Notes: generated by a model not told the origin, from the letters alone. A stretch of DNA of 25,417 nt from Prevotellaceae bacterium UBA2738 (GCA_002353585.1 DEJW01000017.1:1-25417); one strand, 5' to 3'. Shown: positions 14,454-22,672, numbered from the stretch's first letter. Numbers and translations: made by a program.

Positions 14454-15050
14454 TTAAGTGAAAATCACGGCTAAGAAGCCTGCAAACAATCCCACGAGGA
14501 AACCGCCTGTCACCTCTCCCAGTGTGTGCAGCCTCAACAGTGTGCGACTGGTGCCCACCACTCCTGCAAGGAACATCAGGGCGCATATCCACCACAGCGG
14601 ATTAAATCCAAAGATGAATGCAAAAGCCATCACTGCTCCTATGGTACCACCTATAGCTGCTGTGTGGGTAGATATCTTCCACCAGTTGTTTATCAGTGCA
14701 CAGAGTATCTGTATCACTATCGCAGCCACCAGCACAGCCCTCATAAAGTGGGGCATGTGTAATGAGTTCATTATGTAGTAGCACACTGAGTAGCAGGCTA
14801 TTGATATAGCATAAGGCACCATTCGCTCCTCACGCTTCAGTGCCTGAAACAGCGACCATCCCTGATAGTGTCTGTAAAGTCGTATCAGCAACTGGGGCAT
14901 AACCACAGTGAAGAGCCACACCATCACCGTCACCGTAATCTTATATAGCGGTGGCATCATGCTCAGATAGCTGAACATAAACAGTGCTATCAAGCCCATC
15001 ACTGGCAGAAAGAAGGGTGTGAACAGCAGACTGATATATCTTGCTGCCAC
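14454..15050 (-). CDS. PAP2-superfamily integral membrane protein
   Basis: About 198 hydrophobic residues with five or six membrane segments. KISTHTAAIGG (KxSxH type) and SRTLLRLHTLGE match the phosphatidic acid phosphatase motifs SxxH and SRxxxxxHxxx(D/E), so it may remove phosphate from a lipid carrier or glycolipid in the inner membrane (inference). No ATG precedes the first membrane segment. The frame is open from about 15100, and GTG at 15050 is the best start seen; the real start could lie further upstream at a rare codon. It lies in the rpoN-purE-ispG-pyrE run, 60 bases after rpoN. Confidence 0.75.
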   Translation of the reverse strand: MAARYISLLFTPFFLPVMGLIALFMFSYLSMMPPLYKITVTVMVWLFTVVMPQLLIRLYRHYQGWSLFQALKREERMVPYAISIACYSVCYYIMNSLHMPHFMRAVLVAAIVIQILCALINNWWKISTHTAAIGGTIGAVMAFAFIFGFNPLWWICALMFLAGVVGTSRTLLRLHTLGEVTGGFLVGLFAGFLAVIFT

Positions 15051-15110
15051 CAGCAGTGCGCTTTTCTCGCGTCTCGTTATGTTGTCTTTCCTTTTCGTGG
15101 TCTAACCTTA

Positions 15111-16607
15111 TTATTTTCTTAATGACGATGTTGGTATGCCCATCTGCTCCCTGTATTTTGCCACAGTGCGTCGAGCTATCGGATAGCCTCGCTTCTTCAG
15201 TTCTGCAGCCAGTTTTATGTCACTCAGTGGCATGGTGGCTGGTTCAGAGTCTATCAGGTCACGCAACACACTCTTTATCTCTCTTGTCGAAACCTCCTCA
15301 CCATCGCCAGTGTCGAATGCTTGTGAGAAGAGTGTCTTCAGCAGTATGGTGCCCCAAGGAGTGTCAGCATACTTGCTGTTGCACACTCGCGATATGGTGG
15401 TGATGTTAAGACCTGTATCATCAGCCACATCCTTGAGTTTCATAGGTTTCAGGTCACTGTCGTCGCCACTCAGAAAATAAGCCTTCTGTCTTTTCAGCAG
15501 CGACTTCATGGTAATGCGCATAGTGTGCTGACGCTGTTTTATTGCCTCTATAAACAACTGGGCACGATACACCTTTTGCTGGGCATATACCAACGCCTCC
15601 TTGTCTCTGCGCGTCATAGACTCTGGGTTCTGTCTGTAGGCTGTTATCATATCCTCAAAGTCACGCGAGATGTAGAGTTCAGGCACTCTGCCTTTGGCAA
15701 GCGTGAATGACAGGTTGCCCTCGTCATCACTCTCCACTATGAAGTCTGGTGTCACCTGTTGGGTGTTTCTTCCCATTGTCTCACCCAGTGCAGCACCTGG
15801 TCGTGGGTTCAGTTTCTTTATCTCTGCAAGCACCTCTTCAGCGGTATATTCGCTGATTTCCAGTTTCTTGCATATCTTGTCCCATCTGTTATGGGTAAAC
15901 TCGTCATAACATTCGTTTATCACCCTGTGCATCAGTTTGGTCACTGGTGTAGGATTCTTGCGGAATATCTGTATCAGCAGGCATTGTTGCAGCGACTGAG
16001 CCCCCACCCCTGCAGGGTCAAAGGATTGCAGTATGGTGAGCACCTTCTCTATTTCGTCTTCGCTCACATCTATATATTCATGCACTGCTATCTCGTCGCT
16101 CAACTGCGTGAGACTCTTTCTCAGCAGTCCGTCGCTATCCAGGTTACCTATCAGGTATTCCATTATTATCTCCTGCCTCTCAGTCAGCGACTGCTCATGC
16201 ATCTGTTCATGCAGTTTGTCATAGAACGATTCCGTATTGCCGAATATTCTCTCCTCCTGGTCAGCATCAGGGTCATTGTTATTGACGCGATCGTAGTTGG
16301 CTGTCTCCATTCGGTCGTCACGATCCATCCTGTCGAGAGCCTCGTCCAGTTCGTCGCGTCTTTCCTCCTGCTCCTCGCTGGTGTCTTCGTCGCTATCGTT
16401 AACGTTCCCGTTATCGTTCCCGTTATCATAATCATCGCTCTTAGCCTCCAGGGCAGGATTCTCGTCCATCTCAGTCTGCACATTCTGTTCCAGTTGGGCA
16501 AGGGGCATCTCCAACAGGCGTATTACCATCACCTGCTGGGCATTCAGTCTCTGCTGCTGCTCTTGCACCAACTGCTGCTCCTGTATGTGGGTCAGTTCCT
16601 GAGCCAT
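15111..16607 (-). CDS. rpoN: RNA polymerase sigma-54 factor
   Basis: Directs RNA polymerase to -24/-12 promoters that need an enhancer-binding ATPase. The 498 residues start MAQELTHIQEQQ. Gln-rich region I (about 1-55) and an acidic region II follow. The core-binding region includes FDPAGVGAQSLQQCLLIQ. Next come a helix-turn-helix (DDTGLNITTISRVCNSKY) and the RpoN box ARRTVAKYRE close to the end. The frame extends to 16652, but the promoter at 16628-16658 excludes the longer start. Region II holds an in-frame GTTNNC hexamer run (16392-16427) read as Asp/Gly/Val-Asn pairs. It leads the operon. Confidence 0.96.
   Translation of the reverse strand: MAQELTHIQEQQLVQEQQQRLNAQQVMVIRLLEMPLAQLEQNVQTEMDENPALEAKSDDYDNGNDNGNVNDSDEDTSEEQEERRDELDEALDRMDRDDRMETANYDRVNNNDPDADQEERIFGNTESFYDKLHEQMHEQSLTERQEIIMEYLIGNLDSDGLLRKSLTQLSDEIAVHEYIDVSEDEIEKVLTILQSFDPAGVGAQSLQQCLLIQIFRKNPTPVTKLMHRVINECYDEFTHNRWDKICKKLEISEYTAEEVLAEIKKLNPRPGAALGETMGRNTQQVTPDFIVESDDEGNLSFTLAKGRVPELYISRDFEDMITAYRQNPESMTRRDKEALVYAQQKVYRAQLFIEAIKQRQHTMRITMKSLLKRQKAYFLSGDDSDLKPMKLKDVADDTGLNITTISRVCNSKYADTPWGTILLKTLFSQAFDTGDGEEVSTREIKSVLRDLIDSEPATMPLSDIKLAAELKKRGYPIARRTVAKYREQMGIPTSSLRK
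16392..16427. repeat. GTTNNC hexamer run inside rpoN
   Basis: GCTATC, GTTAAC, GTTCCC, GTTATC, GTTCCC, GTTATC in succession, read on the minus strand as alternating Asn with Asp, Gly or Val. Other runs are at 6422-6445, 18246-18275, 21167-21196, 21359-21382 and 23038-23067. Confidence 0.85.
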
Positions 16608-16627
16608 AGATTTTTTGTAACTTGTGG

Positions 16628-16658
16628 CAAAGTTACTAAAAAACGAGAGCAAAACAAA
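16628..16658 (-). promoter_or_regulatory. Promoter of the rpoN operon
   Basis: TTTG (16655-16658), 19 bp, TAACTTTG (16628-16635) on the minus strand. It lies 21 bases before the ATG at 16607 and decides that start. Confidence 0.8.
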
Positions 16659-16718
16659 ATAAATCGATTTATTTTTTTTGCCGAGTGCATTGTAACTTAT
16701 CTAAAGTTACTAAAAAAA

Positions 16719-16746
16719 GTTCATAGTTCATAGTTCATAGTTCATA
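16719..16746. repeat. Heptamer tandem repeat AGTTCAT, four copies
   Basis: Four exact 7-bp units between the rpoN and esterase promoters. The following bases AGTTTTTG supply the -33 TTTG of the esterase promoter. Confidence 0.85.
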
Positions 16747-16749
16747 GTT

Positions 16750-16780
16750 TTTGTGTTTTCAACTATTTTTTGTACTTTTG
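16750..16780 (+). promoter_or_regulatory. Promoter of the YqiA-like esterase, probably leaderless
   Basis: TTTG (16750-16753), 19 bp, TACTTTTG (16773-16780). The ATG at 16788 begins seven bases after the -7 box, about where transcription should start. Confidence 0.8.
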
Positions 16781-16787
16781 CACCATT

Positions 16788-17363
16788 ATGAAGATAGTTT
16801 ACTTTCATGGCTTTGCCTCTTCAGGTGCTTCAGGCACGGTGCAGCTGTTACGTAAGCTGATGCCTGAGGCTGAGGTGGTAGCTCCTGACATTCCAGTAGA
16901 ACCTCTTGAGGCTCTGCCCTTCCTGCGACAGTTGGTTGAGCAGGAACAGCCTGACGTTATCATTGGCACCTCTATGGGTGGTATGTATGCTCACCAGATG
17001 CATGGCTTCAAGCGCATCTGCGTTAATCCTGCCGTCAATATGTCAACCATGAGTCATGTGCTCAAGACTGGCGAACACAAGTTTCTTAATGGTAGAAAGG
17101 ACAACCAGAAGACCTTTCGCATCACTCGTGATATCATTCAGCACCATAACCAGATAGAGCGCCAGCAGTTTAAGAACCTTACTGATGAGGACAGAGCTGA
17201 TGTGTGGGGACTCTTTGGCATTCACGATAAGACCTGCAACACCTATGGTGCCTTCAGCAAGCATTATCCCCAGTGCCAGCGTTTCGACGGCGAGCACCAG
17301 CTCAATGAGAAAGTGCTCAAGAAGGTGGTGATACCACTGGTCAAGGAAATCGTGGCATGTTAA
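16788..17363 (+). CDS. YqiA/YcfP-family alpha/beta-hydrolase
   Basis: A small 191-residue cytoplasmic esterase of the UPF0227/YqiA type. The fold signature is VYFHGFASS near the start. The nucleophile elbow is GTSMGG (Ser62), and the likely triad partners are Asp147 in GIHDKT and His170 in DGEHQL. The length matches the family. Natural substrates are not well known; E. coli YqiA hydrolyses short acyl esters. The frame would allow MYFCTIM at 16770, but that codon sits just before and across the -7 box, so the ATG at 16788 is chosen. Confidence 0.88.
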   Translation: MKIVYFHGFASSGASGTVQLLRKLMPEAEVVAPDIPVEPLEALPFLRQLVEQEQPDVIIGTSMGGMYAHQMHGFKRICVNPAVNMSTMSHVLKTGEHKFLNGRKDNQKTFRITRDIIQHHNQIERQQFKNLTDEDRADVWGLFGIHDKTCNTYGAFSKHYPQCQRFDGEHQLNEKVLKKVVIPLVKEIVAC

Positions 17364-17398
17364 TAAAAGTTATAATAAAAACGGTGAAATAACTAAAA

Positions 17399-17430
17399 TT
17401 TGTGCACCTTATTCTTTATTAGTAACTTTG
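17399..17430 (+). promoter_or_regulatory. Promoter of the DUF4254 gene
   Basis: TTTG (17399-17402), 20 bp, TAACTTTG (17423-17430). It excludes the longer open frame from 17428 and supports the ATG at 17461. Confidence 0.8.
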
Positions 17431-17460
17431 CAGAAATCCTTTAAGCAAAAATATCATCTT

Positions 17461-18060
17461 ATGTTTACACAGAAAGCCAACGACATTTTCAGAAAGGCTA
17501 TTGCCGACTACCATGTTAAAGACAATATCGAGACCCCTATCCAGAATCCTTTCGAGGCTGGCACCATAGAGGCTACCCTCTACCACAAGTGCTGGATAGA
17601 CACTGTTCAGTGGCATTTTGAGGACATCATTCGCGACCCAGATATCGACCCTAAGGATGCTCTTGTGCTCAAGCGTCGCATTGATAAGTCTAACCAGGAC
17701 CGTACTGATATGGTAGAGGATATTGACACCTATTTCCGCGAGCTCTATAAGGATGTGAAGGTTCTGCCTGATGCAACCATCAACACTGAATCGCCTGCCT
17801 GGGCTATCGACCGTCTCTCTATCCTTGCCCTCAAGATATGGCACATGTTTGAGCAGACTCAGCGCACTGATGCCTCTGCTGAGCATATCGCTACCTGCAG
17901 AGCTAAGCTTGATGTGCTCATCGAACAGCAGAACGACCTCTCTACAGCTATTGAGCAGTTGCTTGCTGACATCGAGGCTGGCAGAAAATACATGAAGGTA
18001 TATCGCCAGATGAAGATGTATAACGACCCAGCAACTAATCCAGTGCTGTATAAGAAATAA
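17461..18060 (+). CDS. DUF4254 domain protein
   Basis: A 199-residue, mostly helical, soluble protein that fits DUF4254 over its full length (NPFEAGTIEATLYHKCWIDTVQWHFED, DRLSILALKIWHM). The function is unknown. In Bacteroidetes such genes often lie beside family 9 glycosyltransferases and other lipopolysaccharide genes (from memory of genome neighbourhoods), and one such gene lies at 20765-21826 here. The C-terminal half (about 140-195) has a heptad-like helix and could be a coiled coil. It is transcribed alone and ends at a strong terminator. Confidence 0.8.
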   Translation: MFTQKANDIFRKAIADYHVKDNIETPIQNPFEAGTIEATLYHKCWIDTVQWHFEDIIRDPDIDPKDALVLKRRIDKSNQDRTDMVEDIDTYFRELYKDVKVLPDATINTESPAWAIDRLSILALKIWHMFEQTQRTDASAEHIATCRAKLDVLIEQQNDLSTAIEQLLADIEAGRKYMKVYRQMKMYNDPATNPVLYKK

Positions 18061-18074
18061 AGGCAAGATGCTAT

Positions 18075-18096
18075 GCTGCTTCGATATCGAAGCAGC
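18075..18096. repeat. Perfect 22-bp palindrome
   Basis: An 11-bp arm GCTGCTTCGAT is followed directly by its inverse complement, 15 bases after the DUF4254 stop. It has no loop and no T run, so a protein-binding site or a decayed hairpin is as likely as a terminator. Confidence 0.7.
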
Positions 18097-18129
18097 GAAA
18101 ACAGTAGCAAAAACAGCAGCGAAAACAAA

Positions 18130-18158
18130 AACTCCTCAGAAGGCTTTTCTGAGGAGTT
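18130..18158. terminator. Strong bidirectional terminator
   Basis: A 12-bp perfect stem (AACTCCTCAGAA with TTCTGAGGAGTT), a 5-base loop and T runs on both sides. It serves the DUF4254 gene and the convergent C10 peptidase gene. Confidence 0.92.
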
Positions 18159-18164
18159 TTTTGT

Positions 18165-20618
18165 TTATCTTACCTGTTGTCCAGCTATGTTGTAGTTTCC
18201 TATATATAGCTTGCCATTCTTCATCACCTTAACAGGAGCAGCAGAGTTTCCGTTATCGTTCCCGTTAACGTTTACGATAGCTGTTTCTGATGGGGTGATA
18301 TAGACCTCAGCTTCAGAGTCCACCTCCTGTATCTTGCTGTCAACCAATCTGCCTATGCTCAGCATAAACTTCAGGTTTTTGCCAAGGTCAGGGAATTCGA
18401 AGTCTTTTTTCAGCTCTTTCTTGTCAACAAAGTTACCTTCTATCATTTTATTATACTTAGACTGTGGGTATTTGTCATAAGTGAAATAGCCGTTTTCATC
18501 CTCATACTTCAGTATCACATACAGGTTCGTAGTGTAAGGAAGGTCTTCTGTAGTGACTATGGTAGCAGTGCCCTTTAATGAGTTATCTGTAAGATACTTA
18601 TTTTTGTCATCTGACTCATCCTCGTTCACATTGTTCACCACTGCACTCATTGAGGTGCCAGTAACATAGAGTTTGGTAAGTACTACCTCTTCTGAATCAT
18701 CATAATCACCCTTTCCCTTATTATTCAGAGCCACCCAGAAGTCACCCACACTGAATGGGACGAAGTTCATATACACGTCGCCAGTTGTGTTGATATCCGT
18801 ATTCAAGCCCCTACCACATACCATTTCATATTTCTTATCGTCATCGCTGTACCACAGGTATAAGGCACGGTTGTTAGAGCATGTCTCATTCTTTATATTA
18901 TAGACTATTGTGGCCTTCTCATACACCTTAACCTGAGGCACACCTTCATACTTTGGAGCGGTCTGACCGTTCTGCTCCACGCGCACACTATTCACTTTTA
19001 TGTCCTTGGCTCGTATCATGTCGTCATAGTTAGGGAACAGTTTGCAAGCACCGTTATTTATTGTAAAGCAGAGGAAGTCGTCATTGCTGTTAGCCATCTT
19101 ATACCAGCTCTTGTCCTTGGCGTCCAGGTCTTTGTAGAACCACACCAGTCCGTAGTCGCCATCCTCTGTATCGTCTGGAACGGTGGTGTAGAGTTGTGTC
19201 ATCTCCTTTATTTCGCCAGAGAGCAGCTTCACCTTCAGTTCGTCATTGGTCCATGGCTCATCCATTACGAATTTACCTTCATCATATGAGTAGATATTCC
19301 AACCCACCTGATAGTTTCTGTCCACATACGGAGCCATCAAATGACTCACTTCCAGGTTGTGGTCGAAGGTGTAATAACCACCCTTAGGGTACACTATCAC
19401 CTCATCAGCATATTTTTCACCATTATTCACACCCATCTTCTCAACTGCTATGGCATAGGAGTCGCTGGTGTTAGTGCTTGATGTAGGCTTTAAGTTATAT
19501 ATCACTGAGCATGTCATGTTGTAGCCTGAGGTTACGCTGGCACCCTTCTCCTCTGGGTAGTCGCTATTGAGCACTGAGAGCATGAAGTAGCCATCCTGAT
19601 ATCCACCCCATCCCCAGTTTACGTGGTAGTAACCGTTTTTATATCCATCGATGATGAATGAGTGGCCGCTCATCTTACCGTTTTCAGCCTTTGATGCATC
19701 ATGTATCACTGGGCGTCCAGCCTGCAGTTCGCCATATATCAGGTTCTCCCATTTCTTCTTCATATATCCGCTACGATAGGCTATCTTAGTATCATAGCCA
19801 AAGAAAAGGTATGTGGCATTATAGGTGCTCAGCGATTGTGCACCTGAGAGTGATGATGTATAGGTAGTGCCCAGTGCATAACCACAGTATTTTATCAGCT
19901 TGGCCACCTCGTCCACTGACTCTCCTGTCTCTGTTGCCTCATACTTTGTTTTCAGTATACCCCAATTGAATGAGGTTGCTGGCAGGGCATCCAGATGCTG
20001 CTTGAACACTAGCTTATCGTCATCATCATATTCATACACCTCCTGTGTAGGAATGCCTCTCTGCATCATTCCGCTTGGATACTTCAGTGTGGCAAGCACC
20101 TGAGCCAGCGATATTGACGGGCAGCCTGCCAGTGATGGCTTGCCGTCCTTGGCATCCTTTGGCACCAGTTTGTTATAAGGTGCAGGCTGGTCCCAGTGGT
20201 AAGGCACTATAGGGTCTATTTTACCCCAGCTGGTGAGCTCCTTCACGGGTGTCACATCGCCATCGAGCGACTGTATCTCGTGCTTGTAGTAGTCCAGCCA
20301 CTGTTCCACTGCAGGGTTAGCCTTCTGGGCATCATACTTGCCCTCGTCGCTCCATCCCAATACAGGTATGGTTCTGTCGTCGCCACTCACCACTACGAAT
20401 GAGTCGCCACTGTTGAACACATAATACTCGTCAGTCTCCACGGCTGTTTCCAGCGACTGCTCTGCGAAAGAGATGTCGAGTGACTGCTGAGCGTTCTTGC
20501 CAGCCTTCTCCATCATAAACTGCTTGGCTATCTCCTTAGCCTTCTGCTCGCCTATTGGGGCAGCATTCGCCTGTGCCATAAGCAGCAGTGCAGCAATAAA
20601 AGTAAATGTTTTCTTCAT
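18165..20618 (-). CDS. Secreted C10-family (streptopain-like) cysteine peptidase with C-terminal tail
   Basis: An 817-residue exported protease. It has a signal peptide (cleavage near 19) and a propeptide of about 20-125. The mature C10 domain has WDQPAPYN (142-149), nucleophile Cys166 in AGCPSISLAQ, catalytic His319 in GHSFIIDGY and the NWGWGG segment (334-339). The catalytic pair is intact, so it should be active after removal of the propeptide. The long C-terminal part (about 375-770) is beta-rich. The tail APVKV-KNGKL-IGNY-AGQ follows a GTTNNC-derived Asn-rich linker (18246-18275). The family includes SpeB of Streptococcus and interpain of Prevotella. No standard promoter box was found in the upstream gap. 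Confidence 0.92.
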   Translation of the reverse strand: MKKTFTFIAALLLMAQANAAPIGEQKAKEIAKQFMMEKAGKNAQQSLDISFAEQSLETAVETDEYYVFNSGDSFVVVSGDDRTIPVLGWSDEGKYDAQKANPAVEQWLDYYKHEIQSLDGDVTPVKELTSWGKIDPIVPYHWDQPAPYNKLVPKDAKDGKPSLAGCPSISLAQVLATLKYPSGMMQRGIPTQEVYEYDDDDKLVFKQHLDALPATSFNWGILKTKYEATETGESVDEVAKLIKYCGYALGTTYTSSLSGAQSLSTYNATYLFFGYDTKIAYRSGYMKKKWENLIYGELQAGRPVIHDASKAENGKMSGHSFIIDGYKNGYYHVNWGWGGYQDGYFMLSVLNSDYPEEKGASVTSGYNMTCSVIYNLKPTSSTNTSDSYAIAVEKMGVNNGEKYADEVIVYPKGGYYTFDHNLEVSHLMAPYVDRNYQVGWNIYSYDEGKFVMDEPWTNDELKVKLLSGEIKEMTQLYTTVPDDTEDGDYGLVWFYKDLDAKDKSWYKMANSNDDFLCFTINNGACKLFPNYDDMIRAKDIKVNSVRVEQNGQTAPKYEGVPQVKVYEKATIVYNIKNETCSNNRALYLWYSDDDKKYEMVCGRGLNTDINTTGDVYMNFVPFSVGDFWVALNNKGKGDYDDSEEVVLTKLYVTGTSMSAVVNNVNEDESDDKNKYLTDNSLKGTATIVTTEDLPYTTNLYVILKYEDENGYFTYDKYPQSKYNKMIEGNFVDKKELKKDFEFPDLGKNLKFMLSIGRLVDSKIQEVDSEAEVYITPSETAIVNVNGNDNGNSAAPVKVMKNGKLYIGNYNIAGQQVR

Positions 20619-20740
20619 AATCGTTGTTGTTTTTGTTAGCTATAAGGAGTTAAAGGAGTTATCGCTTCGCTCGCCCTTCGGGCAGGAGTTAAGACAATAC
20701 CCTAGACTATATAGCTGCTGTTTAATTAATTTCAAATATC

Positions 20741-20772
20741 TTAACTACTTAACTACTTAACTACTTAACTAC
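20741..20772. repeat. Octamer tandem repeat TTAACTAC, four copies
   Basis: Four exact 8-bp units overlap the 3' end of the glycosyltransferase. On the minus strand the last unit supplies its final serine codons and its TAA stop. Confidence 0.85.
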
Positions 20773-21826
20773 TTGGTGGATGAGCGAATATTCTCTCCAC
20801 CACTTCTTTGGGGTCTATCTGCATGCAGGCCATATCGCCCCTCATGCAGGGTTTGTTGCCATATATGGAGCAAGGGCGGCATTTCAGGTCGTCTCTCTGC
20901 ACACAGTCGTCCATCTTCTGTCCCCAACCTAAGAAGCCAGCATAGGGATGAGTGGCACCCCAGATGCTCACCACCCTTGTGCCCACCAGCGAGGCAAGGT
21001 GCATATTAGCCGAATCCATCGACACCATCACATCCAACTTCTTCATCAGCTCCAGCTCCTCCTTCAGTCCGTGACACTCGTCAGCTGCCAGCCTCACATT
21101 ATCATATTTCTCTGCCCATCGCCTCATTATGGCGAGTTCCTCGTCGCCTCCTCCGAAGAGAAATATTTGAACGGGAACGGGAACGTTAACGTTAACTATC
21201 ACCTCCTCCATCTTCTCTAAAGGGTATATCTTGCCTTGATGAGCAGCAAAGGGGGCTATACCTATCTTTAGTGGAGAGTTGACAGTTCTTGCGCTCCGTG
21301 GGTGCTCAGGCGAGCAGAGCTCGGAGGATAATTGATAATTGACGCTTGCGAAACGGTGGTTCCCGTTAACGTTCCCGTTCAATCCGCACTCCCTGAGTGC
21401 AGATTGATAGTTCTCAAACGCAGTGGGCAGTTGCCTCAGCTGCTTCTTGTCGCCCTCAGCAGTGATGAGCCTTCGCAGTTCGCGATGCTTATTTATCTTA
21501 TACACCTCATAGCCATGCAGGCGAAAGAGCTTTCTCAGCACCTTGGTTCTGAGCACATCATGCATATCCACCACACAGTCGAAGTGCTGGGCATGCAGTT
21601 CCTTAAACAGCCTCAGCAGTCCGCTCAGTCCCTTATACTCCCCCTTCACATCAGCTCCTATGAACTTCACATTCTCAGCCAGTCCCTCAAACAGGGCTCC
21701 GCAAGCCACCTTCGAGAGCACAGTAAACTCGCAGTCCTTGTTCTGCTCTGCTGCCTCCCTTACCACAGGGGCCAGCATCGCCACATCGCCCAAGGCTGAA
21801 AATCTTATGAGAAGAATCCTTTTCAC
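20765..21826 (-). CDS. Glycosyltransferase family 9 (heptosyltransferase-like)
   Basis: Probably transfers a heptose or related sugar to lipopolysaccharide core or another surface glycan at the inner face of the membrane. The 353 residues begin MKRILLIRFSALGDVAML, the GT9 N-terminal motif. The C-terminal nucleotide-sugar region has MDSANMHLASLVGTRVVSIWGATHP. Cysteine-rich CRPC and related cysteines follow near the end. Two segments look like inserted repeat DNA: residues about 149-186 (21269-21382; Asn-rich hexamers, AATTGAN heptamers and a GC-rich stretch) and 210-220 (hexamers read as Val-Asn/Val-Pro). The reading frame is intact. It starts nine bases after the MNT gene, probably in the same transcript. 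Confidence 0.9.
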   Translation of the reverse strand: MKRILLIRFSALGDVAMLAPVVREAAEQNKDCEFTVLSKVACGALFEGLAENVKFIGADVKGEYKGLSGLLRLFKELHAQHFDCVVDMHDVLRTKVLRKLFRLHGYEVYKINKHRELRRLITAEGDKKQLRQLPTAFENYQSALRECGLNGNVNGNHRFASVNYQLSSELCSPEHPRSARTVNSPLKIGIAPFAAHQGKIYPLEKMEEVIVNVNVPVPVQIFLFGGGDEELAIMRRWAEKYDNVRLAADECHGLKEELELMKKLDVMVSMDSANMHLASLVGTRVVSIWGATHPYAGFLGWGQKMDDCVQRDDLKCRPCSIYGNKPCMRGDMACMQIDPKEVVERIFAHPPSS

Positions 21827-21835
21827 TTGTGATAT

Positions 21836-22138
21836 TTATGCAGCAGAGTATATGTTCTTACCTCTGCGGTTAATATGTTCTATGAGCGATGGTGACCTCA
21901 ATTTATGATACAGGGAAACATCGCAAAAATAAGGCAACGAAGACTCTGACAACTTATAGCATACATCTGTCAAGTCTTCGTCTGACAGACGTTCACCCTT
22001 CAGAGTTATGTCAATGTCAGAAAAAGGCTTGTAGTTACCCTTAGCCCTTGAGCCATAGAGCACTACCTCCTCCAGACCTTTTGTGTCAGCGAATACGTCA
22101 TGAAGTATTTTCAGTTCTTCTTCGTCTAATCCGTACAT
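21836..22138 (-). CDS. MNT minimal nucleotidyltransferase (antitoxin-like)
   Basis: A 100-residue protein with GSRAKGNYKPFSDIDI: Gly29-Ser30 and the metal-binding Asp41 and Asp43, plus a third acidic residue Asp73 (FCDVSLY). All three carboxylates of the fold are present, so it should be active. In characterised HEPN/MNT pairs the MNT adenylylates a tyrosine of the HEPN toxin and silences it (type VII toxin-antitoxin). It follows the HEPN gene by 12 bases. Confidence 0.88.
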   Translation of the reverse strand: MYGLDEEELKILHDVFADTKGLEEVVLYGSRAKGNYKPFSDIDITLKGERLSDEDLTDVCYKLSESSLPYFCDVSLYHKLRSPSLIEHINRRGKNIYSAA

Positions 22139-22150
22139 AATCTTTTTTTG

Positions 22151-22585
22151 CTATTCATCCTCTGCCCCTATTTTCTCCATTACGTTCTTAAACGTATTGA
22201 ACAAAGGTATATATGTTACAACTATCTTGTTGATAATCTCCTCAGCTGTTTCGCTATCATAGTCATGAGAAGAAAGATTTCTATCCTCTATCGATTTCAT
22301 CCACACCTTATTATTAATAAGACCATTCTGCAAAGCCCATCTGATAGCGTCTCGCGAGCCTCTTATCTCTGTATTTCCCTGATATTCCGCATAGTCTTTC
22401 ATCACATTCCATGACAACTCGTGCGTATATTCAAACCTCTGTATCAGACCCTCTTTCAGTAAGTCCTCTATCCCAGCGCCATAAGTGTGACCACTCTTGA
22501 GAATCATTGCGGCACCATTTAGTTTTTCGAGAGCCTTTACATAATTTTCAAAGCGCTGCTTCCAACGAATATCATTATTATTCAT
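22151..22585 (-). CDS. HI0074-type HEPN-like protein (toxin partner of MNT)
   Basis: A 144-residue helical protein of the nucleotidyltransferase substrate-binding (HI0074) family. The open frame is longer (to 22705), but the ATG at 22585 (MNNNDIRWKQRFENY) is the family start and lies downstream of the promoter. Arg102, His107 and Tyr109 in DRNLSSHDY match RX4HXY, the motif holding the RNase residues and the tyrosine that MNT partners modify. It may be an RNase toxin neutralised by adenylylation (inference from characterised pairs). Confidence 0.85.
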   Translation of the reverse strand: MNNNDIRWKQRFENYVKALEKLNGAAMILKSGHTYGAGIEDLLKEGLIQRFEYTHELSWNVMKDYAEYQGNTEIRGSRDAIRWALQNGLINNKVWMKSIEDRNLSSHDYDSETAEEIINKIVVTYIPLFNTFKNVMEKIGAEDE

Positions 22586-22623
22586 AACAATAATCTTTTT
22601 GTACTTTACTCTTAATCTTTTTG

Positions 22624-22655
22624 CAAAGGTAAATATTTTGTAAATAATACGCAAA
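22624..22655 (-). promoter_or_regulatory. Promoter of the HEPN-MNT(-glycosyltransferase) transcript
   Basis: TTTG (22652-22655), 20 bp, TACCTTTG (22624-22631) on the minus strand, 38 bases before the HEPN start. Confidence 0.8.
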
Positions 22656-22672
22656 TATTTTTTTGCAAAACA

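Noticed and set aside
15759..16733. Long plus-strand frame of 324 codons opposite rpoN
   Set aside because: Hydrophobic, Leu/His-rich shadow of rpoN without promoter or recognisable domain.
17419..18066. Minus-strand frame of 215 codons opposite the DUF4254 gene
   Set aside because: The plus strand matches a known family with promoter and terminator; the other frame is antisense shadow.
21836..22138. MNT gene as a broken fragment of a larger nucleotidyltransferase
   Set aside because: About 100 residues is the normal size of the minimal family, all three carboxylates are present and the HEPN partner is adjacent.
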